Positions 1-8,946 of a DNA stretch of 64,000 nucleotides are shown here, piece by piece (position 1 is the stretch's first letter; the number at the start of each line of letters is the position of its first letter). The DNA comes from Chryseobacterium mucoviscidosis. GTDB lineage: Bacteria; Bacteroidota; Bacteroidia; Flavobacteriales; Weeksellaceae. The stretch lies in NCBI RefSeq assembly GCF_002177115.1, contig NZ_MVAG01000122.1:62001-126000 (forward strand), in the 5' to 3' direction. A model generated the notes under the pieces. That model searched no databases and was not told where the DNA came from. It saw nothing but the letters and a program-made list of their open reading frames with translations. The position numbers and the translations under genes are program-made.

Positions 1-1397
1 GCTCCTGTACTCCATAAATAGCCTGTGAATCCGGGACCTGCATCCAAGTTTGTTTTATCTTCCATGCAAATAATTTTATCTTCCAGAACATTGGAAAATA
101 CAGGCGGAATGACTTCAAGAGTCACCTTTGCGATGTCATAACAGCCGAAAGAATTGCTTACTCTGATGAATACAACTCCGTTTGGCGCAATATAATTTAC
201 AGGATCTGAAATTTCATTGGTCTGATTTTCAGCGTCGGTTAAAGACGGATAGTAATTTTTAATAACACCAGATGTGTTGATGACTGAAGCAGTTGTTAAA
301 TTGAATAACCCTGTTGCCGGATTGTTTTCCAGAAAACAGGTTCTTAAAGATGCATCGTTGGTGGTAACGGTAGGAGCAACTTTTAAAGCAATCGTAGCAT
401 CGTTGTTATCGCAAAGAACCTGTGAAGGATCTTTAATTACCACCGATACATTGGTATCTGCACTGTATTGAAAATTGGTAGGATTGGTGATAGGAGAACC
501 TCCGGTATAATAGGCGAAGGTATAATTATTCGGGTTTGTAGTAAGCTGAGAATTTAAAGAAGTTAAATCCACGGTTGCCATTCCAGTAACATCCGGACAT
601 ATATTTTTTGTAATGGCTCCCTGTAATAAAGGAATTTTGTCTACATAAACCTTTACGTTTTTAATGGAATGTCTGGATCTGTTTCCGCCTGTAGAAGCAG
701 AAAAACCAAAATATCCAACCGTCATTGCCGCAGCAGTTCCGGAAGGAGCAAAAGACTGGTTACAGATGAGGTTTCCGTTGATGGTAATTTTCACAATCCA
801 GTTTGCCGGAGCTGCCGGATCTACCTGTGCGGTTACTTCTACGTGTTTATAAGCAGATCCCTGAAACGGAAGTGTAGTATTCATATCCGGAGAATGAAAA
901 GAACTTCCCGGAACATTGAAAAATTCAACATTGTTGGTGTCTGTTGTGTTAACAATCTGTCCGTAGCCAACGTGAACTTTGCTCATTACGGCAGTGGTGG
1001 TATTATTATAGGTATCAAATCCTACCACAAATCCCACGGCATTCTGAGAGACACCAAGACCGGAACCTAATACACTGGCAACCGGGGGATTAGCGAGATA
1101 CCAGAAAGCGATACCGTCTCCATTTGCGGTCTGGTTAGAATCCATTCTGAAATCAAATTCTATTCTCCATTTGTCGCAATATTTCAGATTAATGGGCTGA
1201 TTTAATCTAATAGAGCCAGATTGGTTATTGGTGTCGGGAGTTAACTGGATGAAATCTGTATTTACAGAAGTCGGAGCTACCATTGTCCATCCAGTAGTAT
1301 TAACCGGATTTCCTGTAAGTTGATAAGTCTGTGAAAAGAGAAGATTAGAGAAAGAAGATAAAATAGTAAATAACAAAAAAGAATAGCTTTGTTTCAT
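1..1397 (-). CDS. Secreted L-type lectin-domain protein, 5' part only (runs off the left edge)
   Basis: An open frame of 465 codons starts at the ATG at 1397-1395 and is still open at base 1. Residues 1-24 form a signal peptide (KQSYSFLLF, then a hydrophobic stretch ending near FSQ). Residues about 25-220 read as a concanavalin-A/L-type lectin beta-sandwich, with WRIEFDFRMDSN, GDGIAFWYL and a GFDTYNN region. The remainder is Thr/Asn-rich and repetitive, like the spacer domains of large type IX-secreted adhesins. Such proteins usually end in a T9SS sorting domain, which would lie outside this window. The role is inferred to be surface adhesion or glycan binding. The family is clear but the ligand cannot be told from sequence. 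Confidence 0.8.
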   Translation of the reverse strand, partial: MKQSYSFLLFTILSSFSNLLFSQTYQLTGNPVNTTGWTMVAPTSVNTDFIQLTPDTNNQSGSIRLNQPINLKYCDKWRIEFDFRMDSNQTANGDGIAFWYLANPPVASVLGSGLGVSQNAVGFVVGFDTYNNTTTAVMSKVHVGYGQIVNTTDTNNVEFFNVPGSSFHSPDMNTTLPFQGSAYKHVEVTAQVDPAAPANWIVKITINGNLICNQSFAPSGTAAAMTVGYFGFSASTGGNRSRHSIKNVKVYVDKIPLLQGAITKNICPDVTGMATVDLTSLNSQLTTNPNNYTFAYYTGGSPITNPTNFQYSADTNVSVVIKDPSQVLCDNNDATIALKVAPTVTTNDASLRTCFLENNPATGLFNLTTASVINTSGVIKNYYPSLTDAENQTNEISDPVNYIAPNGVVFIRVSNSFGCYDIAKVTLEVIPPVFSNVLEDKIICMEDKTNLDAGPGFTGYLWSTG

Positions 1398-1772
1398 GCG
1401 TTAAAAGTTTATATAATCTGTGAATAATCATTACAGAGATAACCTTATTTCATTTTTGTGTACAGTTTCCGAAGATGATTTTAATGTCTGATTAAAAATC
1501 AATAGAAAATAAAATTATAATTTTCGCATAAATGTATGTATAATGGATATGTTTTTGATATTTTTAAGATAAATAAGTAAATTAATCTTTAGCTTTATTT
1601 ATAAAAAGTGAAAATTTCTTTAATGTTAATGAAAATTAATTATTCATAGAATAATATTCTTTTTAATAGTTTATTTTTAGTCTTTTTTAAGTATGGTAAT
1701 GGTTTTGATAATCTTCGTAAACCGAAGTGGAGGGCTATACCAGACCTGAAATTTATTAAAAGAGCAAAAAAA

Positions 1773-1797
1773 ACAGTTGCACAACCTGTGCAACTGT
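1773..1797 (-). terminator. Rho-independent terminator, leftward
   Basis: A perfect 11-bp stem (ACAGTTGCACA, 1773-1783, with 1787-1797) and a 3-nt loop are followed, on the minus strand, by a run of eight T. It would end a leftward transcript arising between about 1800 and 2100, where the only candidate is the small ORF at 1961-2098. Confidence 0.7.
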
Positions 1798-1913
1798 AGT
1801 CCCTAAGATTATTTAAACTAAAAATGTGTATTTTTAATTGAAATATTTTTTTTAATATTATCAGATAAATGTATATTTATTGATTTAAACTGTAAAAAGT
1901 AAGGGTTACAAAA

Positions 1914-1943
1914 CAAGACCACCCCATAATTAGAGTGATCTTG
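1914..1943 (-). terminator. Possible second leftward terminator
   Basis: A 9-bp stem (1914-1922 with 1935-1943) has one position that is a G-U wobble only in minus-strand RNA. It is followed on that strand by TTTTG. It lies 18 bases past the stop of the small ORF at 1961-2098, supporting a leftward transcript there. Confidence 0.35.
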
Positions 1944-1960
1944 CTATAAAATATTCCCTT

Positions 1961-2098
1961 TTACTTGTATGTCTTTATAATTATATTTTGTAACAGCATC
2001 TTCATTCTTGGTGTTTTAGTTTTAGTAAAAATAGAGATTAAGAATAAAACAATAATCAATGTCATATAATTAAGTAAAATAAACTTTAAAATTGTCAT
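1961..2098 (-). CDS. Possible 45-aa small membrane protein
   Basis: ATG at 2098-2096, stop TAA at 1963-1961. The product would be 45 residues with a hydrophobic segment at about residues 4-23 (LKFILLNYMTLIIVLFLI) followed by a Lys-rich tail, as in single-pass small membrane proteins. No homologue is recognised. The only support is the position of two terminator-like hairpins just downstream on the same strand. Its start overlaps the promoter region of the divergent Lrp gene, and the whole 1398-2158 gap is very AT-rich, so chance is a real alternative. Confidence 0.2.
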   Translation of the reverse strand: MTILKFILLNYMTLIIVLFLISIFTKTKTPRMKMLLQNIIIKTYK

Positions 2099-2117
2099 TA
2101 TGTAGAATATAATTCTT

Positions 2118-2125
2118 TATATTTG
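2118..2125 (+). promoter_or_regulatory. -7 promoter box for the Lrp/AsnC gene
   Basis: TATATTTG matches the flavobacterial -7 consensus TAnnTTTG. It has a TTG about 22 bases upstream (2093-2095) and lies 33 bases before the ATG at 2159. Confidence 0.5.
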
Positions 2126-2158
2126 GAGAAATAATAACCTCTAAAAGAATAATATTCT

Positions 2159-2620
2159 ATGGAACATCTTGATAGTAAAGATTTACAGTTACTCAGATTA
2201 CTCCAAAGTGATGCAAAACTAACCGTAAAAGAACTGGCAAAAGAAGTTAACCTTTCTCCTTCTCCTGTTTTTGAACGGGTAAAGCGACTGGAACAGGAAG
2301 GGTATGTAAAGAAATATGCCGCCGTTTTGGATGCTGAAAAACTTAATTTGGGATTCACTGTATATTGCCAGTTAAAACTAAAAAGCAACGACAGTTATCT
2401 CGCGGTAGAATTTGAAAGAGAAATTATGGAAATCGAAGAAGTGGCAGAATGTTACAGTATTTCCGGGGATTTTGACTTTCTGCTTAAAGTATACGTGAAA
2501 GATATGAAGCAATACCAGAATTTTGTTTTTAATATTCTCGGAGCCGTTCCGTCCATCGGAAGCACGCACAGTACTTTTGTGATGGCTCAGGTGAAAAACA
2601 CCCATGGATTAACCATTTAA
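2159..2620 (+). CDS. Lrp/AsnC family transcriptional regulator
   Basis: The 153-residue product has the standard two-part Lrp layout. An N-terminal winged helix-turn-helix (residues about 5-65) contains LDSKDLQLLRLLQSDAK, then LAKEVNLSPSPVFERVKRLE. The C-terminal RAM ligand-binding domain (about 70-150) contains VAECYSISGDFDFLLKVYV, the usual effector-pocket segment. Members sense amino acids and often control neighbouring amino-acid metabolism. Here the leftward redox operon and the LodAB amino-acid oxidase lie downstream, so control of those genes is an attractive but untested idea. Length and start are typical of the family. Confidence 0.92.
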   Translation: MEHLDSKDLQLLRLLQSDAKLTVKELAKEVNLSPSPVFERVKRLEQEGYVKKYAAVLDAEKLNLGFTVYCQLKLKSNDSYLAVEFEREIMEIEEVAECYSISGDFDFLLKVYVKDMKQYQNFVFNILGAVPSIGSTHSTFVMAQVKNTHGLTI

Positions 2621-2646
2621 TTCTTAAGCTGTTTCAGTGTAAAAAT

Positions 2647-2674
2647 AAAACCTCCGGATTTCTCCGAAGGTTTT
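2647..2674. terminator. Bidirectional terminator between the Lrp gene and the leftward redox operon
   Basis: A 12-bp stem (2647-2658 with 2663-2674, one wobble) has a TTTC loop and A/T tracts on both sides. It serves the Lrp gene on the plus strand and the haem-binding-like gene ending at 2693 on the minus strand. Confidence 0.8.
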
Positions 2675-2692
2675 CTTATGAAATCACAAAAT

Positions 2693-3730
2693 TTAAATTT
2701 CACTTGGGGTAAGACCTGCGGTAGGATCAAAAGCCTCATTTTCGTCCATGCTTCTGAACTGCATCTCTGTTTCCTGTCTTTTTCTCATCGTATTAACCGT
2801 TACGTGAGGCCAGTTAATCGGCTGTGCAGAACCGGTAGCCGGAAATACAAGATTGATGGTCTGCGAATACTGAAGAATCTGATCTGCGTTTCCGTCACTG
2901 TCCGTAATATCTTCAATCCAGAAAGTTGCATCCATTTTGGTCGCATTTACATTCGTCTGGATAAAAGGAATATTTAAAATTCCGCCATTCGCATCAGGAG
3001 TGTTTGTAGACATCTCAATCACTGTCATGTTGGTTACTCCTCCTTTAGAACCTACTAAACTTTCCAGAGTAGACTGAAGAAAAGCGTTTGGATTTACCTG
3101 GTTAAATTCCGCAAATTGAGGATTTCCAATGATGGGATCCGAATATCCAAGTTGAGTAATTGGTCCTCCGTTCAGCATCGTAGGAATGGATGAAGCGGGA
3201 TCGAAAAAGCTTGTTCCCGGATTTTCTGCATCAAAAGAACTTCCAAGAGCCAATAAAGAGTTTCCGTGAGGAATCGTCGACATTCTTGCAATAGTGTAAC
3301 CTCCGTTCGGCTGTCCTATATTAAGAAACAAACCTGTTTCTACGTGTATGGTTGAACCTTTAGGAAAACCTCTGTCGTTACAAAAGCTTGTTTCGCACGC
3401 GCTTACGATCTGCTGTTCGTACAATAATCCGAAAATTAGCTGCTCGACCTGCTGTCCTTTTACAACAGGGCCTCTGTTTCCTGCCTGTACGACAACAGGA
3501 TTAAAAGTTAGTGTTTCTGTATAAGGAATGACCTCAAAAACAAAGCCTGTGTTCTGTCCTGGTACGGAAATCGTGTTCCAGCCCGAAGAAGCCTCACTTC
3601 CCGGAATCTGTACATTTTCCCAGACACCGACAAGAGGAGCCAGAGCTCCCAAATCTGATGATGCGACTTTGTGTAACGGAAGAACCTGTGCTCCCAAAGT
3701 TAAGCCTCTTACTTTACTTTCTAAATTCAT
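2693..3730 (-). CDS. Putative haem-binding (nitrobindin-like) protein
   Basis: The 345-residue product has no signal peptide. The start at 3730 (ATG of MNLESKVRG) was chosen because the longer open frame would run back into the upstream gene; it leaves a 32-base gap. Residues about 28-130 (LGALAPLVGVWENVQIPG, then a GWNTISVPGQ segment) resemble the small beta-barrel seen in THAP4/nitrobindin-type proteins, which proteins of this sort are often annotated as. The C-terminal half is Asn/Pro-rich, includes an NATFWIEDI-like strand, and has no domain I recognise. It is the last gene of the five-gene redox operon. Haem binding is an inference from resemblance; no ligand residues can be assigned. 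Confidence 0.6.
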   Translation of the reverse strand: MNLESKVRGLTLGAQVLPLHKVASSDLGALAPLVGVWENVQIPGSEASSGWNTISVPGQNTGFVFEVIPYTETLTFNPVVVQAGNRGPVVKGQQVEQLIFGLLYEQQIVSACETSFCNDRGFPKGSTIHVETGLFLNIGQPNGGYTIARMSTIPHGNSLLALGSSFDAENPGTSFFDPASSIPTMLNGGPITQLGYSDPIIGNPQFAEFNQVNPNAFLQSTLESLVGSKGGVTNMTVIEMSTNTPDANGGILNIPFIQTNVNATKMDATFWIEDITDSDGNADQILQYSQTINLVFPATGSAQPINWPHVTVNTMRKRQETEMQFRSMDENEAFDPTAGLTPSEI

Positions 3731-3762
3731 AATGATGGGTTTATGGTTAAGTTTTAGTTTAA

Positions 3763-4569
3763 TTAAATATAATATGCTCTTGTCTGAATGGCTGCCGGAG
3801 CCGACATGCTTGTTCTTACTGCAAAAGCCGGAGTATCTCCAATAAGAATTTCCATATCTTTTTTCATCGGATGTTCGGAGTTTCCGTATTCCATGCTTAC
3901 ACGTTTGCTGCTTTCTTCGGCATTTAAGAAATATAAATTGGTAGGCTGTAGAATATTCCAACGGCAGCCAATCAGTTTTCCTTCATTCTGTCCGTATTCT
4001 GTGATGGGCGAAAAAGCTGACATTTCAGGAATAAGATCTGCGACATCTGCTTTACAGGTGAAAATAGTTTCTTCGCTGTTTTCAGGATCGTTGCAGGTTA
4101 CTGTCCATGTATTTTGTCCCGGAACGTTAAGGGAAGGAATATTGATGGTAAAAGTTGTTTTGAATTTCGGCTCTCTGAACAGTTCTATTCCGGCCTGTAT
4201 CGCCATATCTGCATCGCAGGGAACATGAACGCGTTTATGTCCCATTAATTTCGTTTGTTCTTCCCCTCTAAGATATTCTTCTGCGGTAACAAAAGCAACG
4301 GTATCTTTTTGAGATTCAGGATAACAGACAATATTCAATTCTATTTCCTGAGTTGTGCTTGCTCCGTTGGGAAACTGTCCTGTATAGTTCTGAAAATTAA
4401 AACTCACGATAGCTTTTCCGTCAAAATTCGAAGCGGTAAGTCCTGTATTTTCAAGGTATTTTAAAACTTTTTCGCGGTCAACAAGAAAGGCAATTTCGAA
4501 ATTAAAAAGTGTCGCGTAATAGAAGGGAAGTCCGAATCCTTTCGGAATTGGAGGTAATTGATTGCTCAT
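3763..4569 (-). CDS. Acetoacetate-decarboxylase-like protein
   Basis: The product has 268 residues. The N-terminus (GLPFYYATLFNFEIAFLVD, about residues 12-31) and the order of strands resemble the acetoacetate decarboxylase fold, a family that includes decarboxylases and aldolase/dehydratases acting through a Schiff-base lysine. Lysines are present, as in GHKRVHVP, but the catalytic one cannot be fixed by eye. The gene lies between the ferritin-like gene (69-base gap) and the haem-binding-like gene (32-base gap) and is probably co-transcribed. In this setting it could process a keto-acid or imine product of the neighbouring oxidases. The fold call is moderate and the reaction is unknown. Confidence 0.5.
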   Translation of the reverse strand: MSNQLPPIPKGFGLPFYYATLFNFEIAFLVDREKVLKYLENTGLTASNFDGKAIVSFNFQNYTGQFPNGASTTQEIELNIVCYPESQKDTVAFVTAEEYLRGEEQTKLMGHKRVHVPCDADMAIQAGIELFREPKFKTTFTINIPSLNVPGQNTWTVTCNDPENSEETIFTCKADVADLIPEMSAFSPITEYGQNEGKLIGCRWNILQPTNLYFLNAEESSKRVSMEYGNSEHPMKKDMEILIGDTPAFAVRTSMSAPAAIQTRAYYI

Positions 4570-4638
4570 GGTAAATTAGTTGTTAAAGTTTTATTGTAAA
4601 GCCCATTAATTAAAAAAAACGGGCTTTAGTTTTATTTT

Positions 4639-6129
4639 TTAGTTAGAAGGATACTCAAAAGTTGGTCCTGCGTTGTATTGGGAAGTCAATGGCTGGCTCA
4701 TCAATCCGATTGCCTGTTCTTTCAATGCATACATATACATGATGGATTTTGCCAGTTCTTCAGAATGTCCTTCTACGGCAGCCTGAATTGCATCCAATAA
4801 CTTTTTATACGTAATATTAAATTGCTTTCCCTGTTCAAATAACTGCGGATTCGACTGGTAATCTGACATTTTAGGGTTCGGTTTCATCGGATACGCTGCG
4901 TTCCAGTCAACAGGAAGCGGTTTCCCAACCGGTGGAGTGGTTACAGGCATCATTCCGTTTTCGTCGGTGAACGGTCTGTAATCTCCCCCTAAATAAAAAT
5001 GTTCATGGAAAATTTCCTTAAATCTGAAATAATGAGCTAGTTCCGCACCTTCCTCAAACTGTGAAGGATCTACATCGAAAATAGAATCATCCGCGCCTTC
5101 TCCTTGTCCCTTAATTTCCTGAAAAACAAGAATAACACCTTCTAATGCATCAACAGGATACAGTTTTCCCCCGCTTCCGTAGTATTGTTCCGGACGGATC
5201 TGTTTCGCGGAATCTCCGGTAAAAATTCCGCCTTTATTTAATTCTTCAAAAGTCTGCGGTAGTTTTCCGTTTGCTTTATAATAGGCAATAATCTGGAATA
5301 CAACAATGTAAAAGAACACCACATCATAATATTCTCCAATCGTATGAACATTTTTCATGATGAAATCCTTCATGTTTTCCAAGGTCCATAAATTATTTTC
5401 CTGAACGGCGCCTCTTGAAAGCATGGCTTCCGGTTGTGCGTCATAATCGTATTTCGGTGCTTTTACCAAAGGATTACTCGGGCTTTCGATGGCAATAAAT
5501 GTGGCAATACTATTGGATGAGAACGTTTCCAGACCTACGTAGAAATCCACATTCAATGGCAGTTTCATCGGGTAATTAGGATAATTCTGCGGTCTGTTTA
5601 CCGAAGGCTGAATGCTCACTGCATTCATCACGTTACAAACCATAATCATGTGAAGCATTTCTTCTACCGCTACACTTCGGATGATCTGTGAAGGAAGAAT
5701 ATTCGTTCCGTCTTTAATAGAATATAAAGCCGTTAAATATGGAGGAATTGTGGAATGCTCGATTAAAATCGCAGTCTGAAGCAAATCCTGTAAAATCGGG
5801 CGGTAATCCAGATTCTCTAATCCTTTTTTTACCTGAAACGCCTTTTCTCCGGAGAAATCTGCGTTCGGATTAATTTCCGGAACTTCACCGCCAAATTGTG
5901 ATCTAAGATATTCGTTAAACGCATCAATCTGGTTGTTAAGCAAAAGATTGGTTACGTTTTTACTGTGGTATTTTATTCCTTCAATCCAGTTTTCTTTACT
6001 GTTTGTGTTGTCAAATAATAACGACTGTAAAGAAATGGCTTCGTCTAAGATGGTATTTTTTTCTGAAGAACTTCTTAGAAGACTGCTGTTTTCCTGAGGT
6101 TCTGTTTTATTGATTAGTCTTTGTCTCAT
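4639..6129 (-). CDS. Ferritin-like domain protein, VioB/RebD (iminophenyl-pyruvate dimer synthase) type
   Basis: 496 residues from the ATG at 6129 (MRQRLINK); a longer open frame would overlap the upstream GMC gene, which ends at 6135, so the gap is only 5 bases. The core (about 110-190) has LLQTAILIEHSTIPPYL and VAVEEMLHMIMVCNVMNAV, the E..H and EE..H helices of a ferritin-like four-helix bundle; a further FRFKEIFHEHFYLGG lies near residue 370. This matches the ferritin-like domain found in VioB and RebD, which couple imines of oxidised aromatic amino acids in violacein and rebeccamycin synthesis. It is shorter than VioB (about 1000 residues) and so carries only part of that protein. The substrate here is unknown. 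Confidence 0.75.
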   Translation of the reverse strand: MRQRLINKTEPQENSSLLRSSSEKNTILDEAISLQSLLFDNTNSKENWIEGIKYHSKNVTNLLLNNQIDAFNEYLRSQFGGEVPEINPNADFSGEKAFQVKKGLENLDYRPILQDLLQTAILIEHSTIPPYLTALYSIKDGTNILPSQIIRSVAVEEMLHMIMVCNVMNAVSIQPSVNRPQNYPNYPMKLPLNVDFYVGLETFSSNSIATFIAIESPSNPLVKAPKYDYDAQPEAMLSRGAVQENNLWTLENMKDFIMKNVHTIGEYYDVVFFYIVVFQIIAYYKANGKLPQTFEELNKGGIFTGDSAKQIRPEQYYGSGGKLYPVDALEGVILVFQEIKGQGEGADDSIFDVDPSQFEEGAELAHYFRFKEIFHEHFYLGGDYRPFTDENGMMPVTTPPVGKPLPVDWNAAYPMKPNPKMSDYQSNPQLFEQGKQFNITYKKLLDAIQAAVEGHSEELAKSIMYMYALKEQAIGLMSQPLTSQYNAGPTFEYPSN

Positions 6130-6134
6130 GTTTT

Positions 6135-8198
6135 CTATTTTAATATATTTTCCAGATCTTTCAGAATAGATTCTACAGAACGGATGGTAAATGCGGATAA
6201 AGTAAGAGTAGGGTTGGAAGTTCCCAAAGTCGTCATATTTCCGGCTCCTACAATGTATAGATTCGGATGATCCCACGATTTGCAATAGTTGTTCGTTACA
6301 GAATCGTCCGGATTGTCGCCCATTCTGTGGGTTCCTACAATATGTCCGGCTCCGTTATAAGAATATCTTACATTATTGTATACAAAAGTATTATTGTCTG
6401 TCGCATTGTATTTGGTGAAATCTTCAATACCCAGTCTTGCAAACATTTGGTCTGAAGCTAATTTTGCCTGCTCCATTGCTCTCATTTCGTATTCTGTAAG
6501 CCCGTAATTGATAACAGGACGCGGAATTCCCAATACATCCAGATACTGGTCGTTAATAGTTACTCTGTTATCAGGATTCGGAAGCTGCTCTATCTCAAAA
6601 TGGAAAAGCACCTGTCTGGAAAGTCTGTGTGTTAATGCATCTTTCAGTTCTTCTCCAAAAAGACCGTCATTTAAAAACTCTGAAAGGTCTGATCCCGGAG
6701 AAAAAGCCGGCCAGCTCCATCCCCAGTTGTCAAGAGGTGAGATCCAAGCAGAAAATTCGCTTCTGAAATTTCCGTCTCGGAAAGATGAAATATTGGTGGT
6801 GGAACCGGGACCTCTGTAAGAATAAACAGGATCCGGAAATAATCCCCAAGTAAGCATTACCATATGATCCATCAGGTTTCTTCCCACCTGATCGCTTCTG
6901 TTGGCAACCGTTTTTTCAACATTTTGCCCTTTTTCGAAAACAGTGTATTTTGAATTTAAAAGAATTTTCGGGTTTTCAAAAGCATTGGCAGCAAGAATAA
7001 CGATTGTTTCGTTCGTATCGATAACCTCTTCTACAAACTCTGTTTTCTCTCTTGAAATATATCTTCGGATGTGAACTTTAGAGATTTTTTCCTGTTCTGC
7101 TACATCAACACTCAGTTTGTACACCACGCTTTGTGCCTGAACCTGAATATTATGATTTCTCTGAAAATTCTGGTTTTTATTTACTTTATATAAAGCTTTT
7201 TTCAGCGTTTTCAGAGCGTTGTATTTTGCCTGAACGGGACAGATCGGAACGCAGGATGCATTTCCTTCACAGCGTTCTCCCATATAAGGATTCCATACTG
7301 CTCCTAAAGCTTTGTATTCTTCGTTTTCAATATTCTTTAAAGTTAAAGTATATCCCGATTCTGATGCTTCAGCTTTCACTATTTTGGATGTTCCGTAAGC
7401 AATATTCGGGGTAGAATTTCTTCCCTGCGGAGACGGAACAAGCATTATCGGATATTCTTCAAAGTTGAGCTGAACCGAAGTTCCTGCCAATCCGTTAATA
7501 ATCTGATGATCCATATAACTCTGCGGAATTTCTTCCATCGGAAAAACATAATTTTTACCGTAATATTCTTCCATGCTTTCCTTAATAGGATATTCCTGCG
7601 CTGCAACGTTTCCGGAAACACCGATCTCAAATTCCGCCATTTCATAATAAGGCTTTAACGTCTCATAATCAATCGGCCAGTCCATGGCTCTGCCATATTG
7701 TTCCTTCAGTCGGAAATCGTTCGGAAGCATTCTTGGGGTAGTTCCGAGCCAGTGAAGTGTGGTTCCGCCCCCTACACGAATGGCATCACTTGCAAAAGGC
7801 ATCGGACCGAACTGTACCAGATAACCTTTTTTATCCGGAAACGGCGGAACAATCGGCTCTATATCCAGAACATTCGGAGAGGGAGCCTGTTTCAGATTCG
7901 GATACGGTGAATTCGGAACTTTGGCTTCTTCTATGTAAAACTTACGGATGTAATCGTTGTAAGTAACCATTGAAGTGGCAGAATCGAGTTCTATTCCGGC
8001 TTCCAATCCTGCTTCATACATTAAAATTGATAGTTCTTTATACGTTTTAGAGTCGTCTGTTTCAGAACGGTGGATCATTTTTTTTGCATCGGTATCAAAA
8101 ACGTGATCTGTTAAAAGTTTGGCAATCAAAGAACCGGCGATTCCTGTTCCTACGATGATTACATCTTTTTTTTGCTGAGGTTTTTCTGTCTGATTCAT
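6135..8198 (-). CDS. GMC-family FAD oxidoreductase (large subunit type)
   Basis: 687 residues from the ATG at 8198, which overlaps the stop of the upstream small-subunit gene (ATGA), a sign of translational coupling. The N-terminus has the Rossmann FAD motif (VIIVGTGIAGSLIAKLL, about 13-29), then GGTTLHWLGTTPR, a cysteine segment CVPICPVQAKYN, and at the C-terminus HIVGTHRMGDNPD with the probable catalytic His, followed by NPTLTLSAFTIRS. These mark the glucose-methanol-choline family, specifically the type paired with an FAD-SLDH small subunit. There is no Tat or Sec signal, so it probably acts in the cytoplasm, unlike the periplasmic sugar dehydrogenases. The substrate is unknown. Confidence 0.9.
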   Translation of the reverse strand: MNQTEKPQQKKDVIIVGTGIAGSLIAKLLTDHVFDTDAKKMIHRSETDDSKTYKELSILMYEAGLEAGIELDSATSMVTYNDYIRKFYIEEAKVPNSPYPNLKQAPSPNVLDIEPIVPPFPDKKGYLVQFGPMPFASDAIRVGGGTTLHWLGTTPRMLPNDFRLKEQYGRAMDWPIDYETLKPYYEMAEFEIGVSGNVAAQEYPIKESMEEYYGKNYVFPMEEIPQSYMDHQIINGLAGTSVQLNFEEYPIMLVPSPQGRNSTPNIAYGTSKIVKAEASESGYTLTLKNIENEEYKALGAVWNPYMGERCEGNASCVPICPVQAKYNALKTLKKALYKVNKNQNFQRNHNIQVQAQSVVYKLSVDVAEQEKISKVHIRRYISREKTEFVEEVIDTNETIVILAANAFENPKILLNSKYTVFEKGQNVEKTVANRSDQVGRNLMDHMVMLTWGLFPDPVYSYRGPGSTTNISSFRDGNFRSEFSAWISPLDNWGWSWPAFSPGSDLSEFLNDGLFGEELKDALTHRLSRQVLFHFEIEQLPNPDNRVTINDQYLDVLGIPRPVINYGLTEYEMRAMEQAKLASDQMFARLGIEDFTKYNATDNNTFVYNNVRYSYNGAGHIVGTHRMGDNPDDSVTNNYCKSWDHPNLYIVGAGNMTTLGTSNPTLTLSAFTIRSVESILKDLENILK

Positions 8199-8638
8199 GA
8201 GTTGCTGTTTACAGGTTTTGTTTCCCAAGATTTAAAGCCCGGCTGTTTTGCTCCCGGCGGATGCGCATGCATTACCGTCCATACGAGACCTTCTTTGTAA
8301 GATCTGTCGTTTACGTAAGCGCCTTCCCAGGTTCCCATATACCAAAGCGTAATTACACTTTGGGCAATTTCCTGAGTTGCGGGATTGGCAATAATTTCTG
8401 CGGTGATCGCAATTTTCAGTTGATCCTGACTTGCCGAATTTTCCAGAACATTTTTAGAAATATTCAGAAATTCAATAAAAGTGGCGGTTTCAATCTGGTT
8501 GAGAATGTACTTGTAATAAATCTCGGCTAAACCTGTAGATTGGAGCTCGTTCACGGAAAATCCGGTGAGGGATTCTGAAATCGCCATGAACACGTCGTAA
8601 TAGTAATCGTCGACGTTGAGGATTTTGTTGATAATCAT
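8195..8638 (-). CDS. Sugar/sorbitol dehydrogenase-type small subunit (FAD-SLDH family)
   Basis: 147 residues. FMAISESLTGF near the start, LWYMGTWEGAYVNDRSYKEG in the middle and the end segment HAHPPGAKQPGFKSWE match the small (gamma) subunit of membrane-type FAD sorbitol/gluconate dehydrogenases, which partners a GMC large subunit. That partner is the next gene, overlapping by four bases. Most relatives carry a Tat signal; this one begins directly with the domain, consistent with the leaderless GMC subunit. It is the first gene of the five-gene leftward operon. A -7-like box on the minus strand lies at 8787-8780. Confidence 0.75.
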   Translation of the reverse strand: MIINKILNVDDYYYDVFMAISESLTGFSVNELQSTGLAEIYYKYILNQIETATFIEFLNISKNVLENSASQDQLKIAITAEIIANPATQEIAQSVITLWYMGTWEGAYVNDRSYKEGLVWTVMHAHPPGAKQPGFKSWETKPVNSNS

Positions 8639-8946
8639 CTCGTTGAATTATGGTTAAAGTTTTAGTTTTTATGCTTAGATAATTTTATTTATCAGGTAAA
8701 TTGGGTTATCTAATTTTCGTCTATAAAGTTATATATTTTTCACATTGATTAGAATAAATGTTTTTTATTTAGAATCTTTCAAAAGTAAATGTTTTGTTTT
8801 GATGATTATTTTAAAATAAACGATTTTATCAATCTAAATTTATCAATATGATTTTCTGTTAACCATTTCGTAAAATTGAGAACCTGTAATTTAAAACAAT
8901 AGCAATATCTTTGTATTATAAATTAGAATTACAGTAAAATATTTTT
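8639..8946. promoter_or_regulatory. Divergent intergenic region between the redox operon and the HAD gene
   Basis: 308 very AT-rich bases without a plausible ORF. On the minus strand TACTTTTG (8787-8780) fits the TAnnTTTG -7 box and would give a leader of about 135 nt for the redox operon. On the plus strand TATCTTTG (8906-8913) would serve the HAD gene. No operator palindrome was seen. Confidence 0.4.

Noticed and set aside
2378..2605. Leftward 75-codon ORF inside the Lrp gene
   Set aside because: It lies wholly inside the coding frame of a clear Lrp/AsnC protein on the other strand.
3731..3961. N-terminal extension of the haem-binding-like protein
   Set aside because: It would overlap the upstream ADC-like gene by about 200 bases in another frame; the ATG at 3730 gives a clean gap.
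6130..6285. N-terminal extension of the ferritin-like protein
   Set aside because: It runs into the 3' end of the GMC gene and reads as an out-of-frame copy of it.
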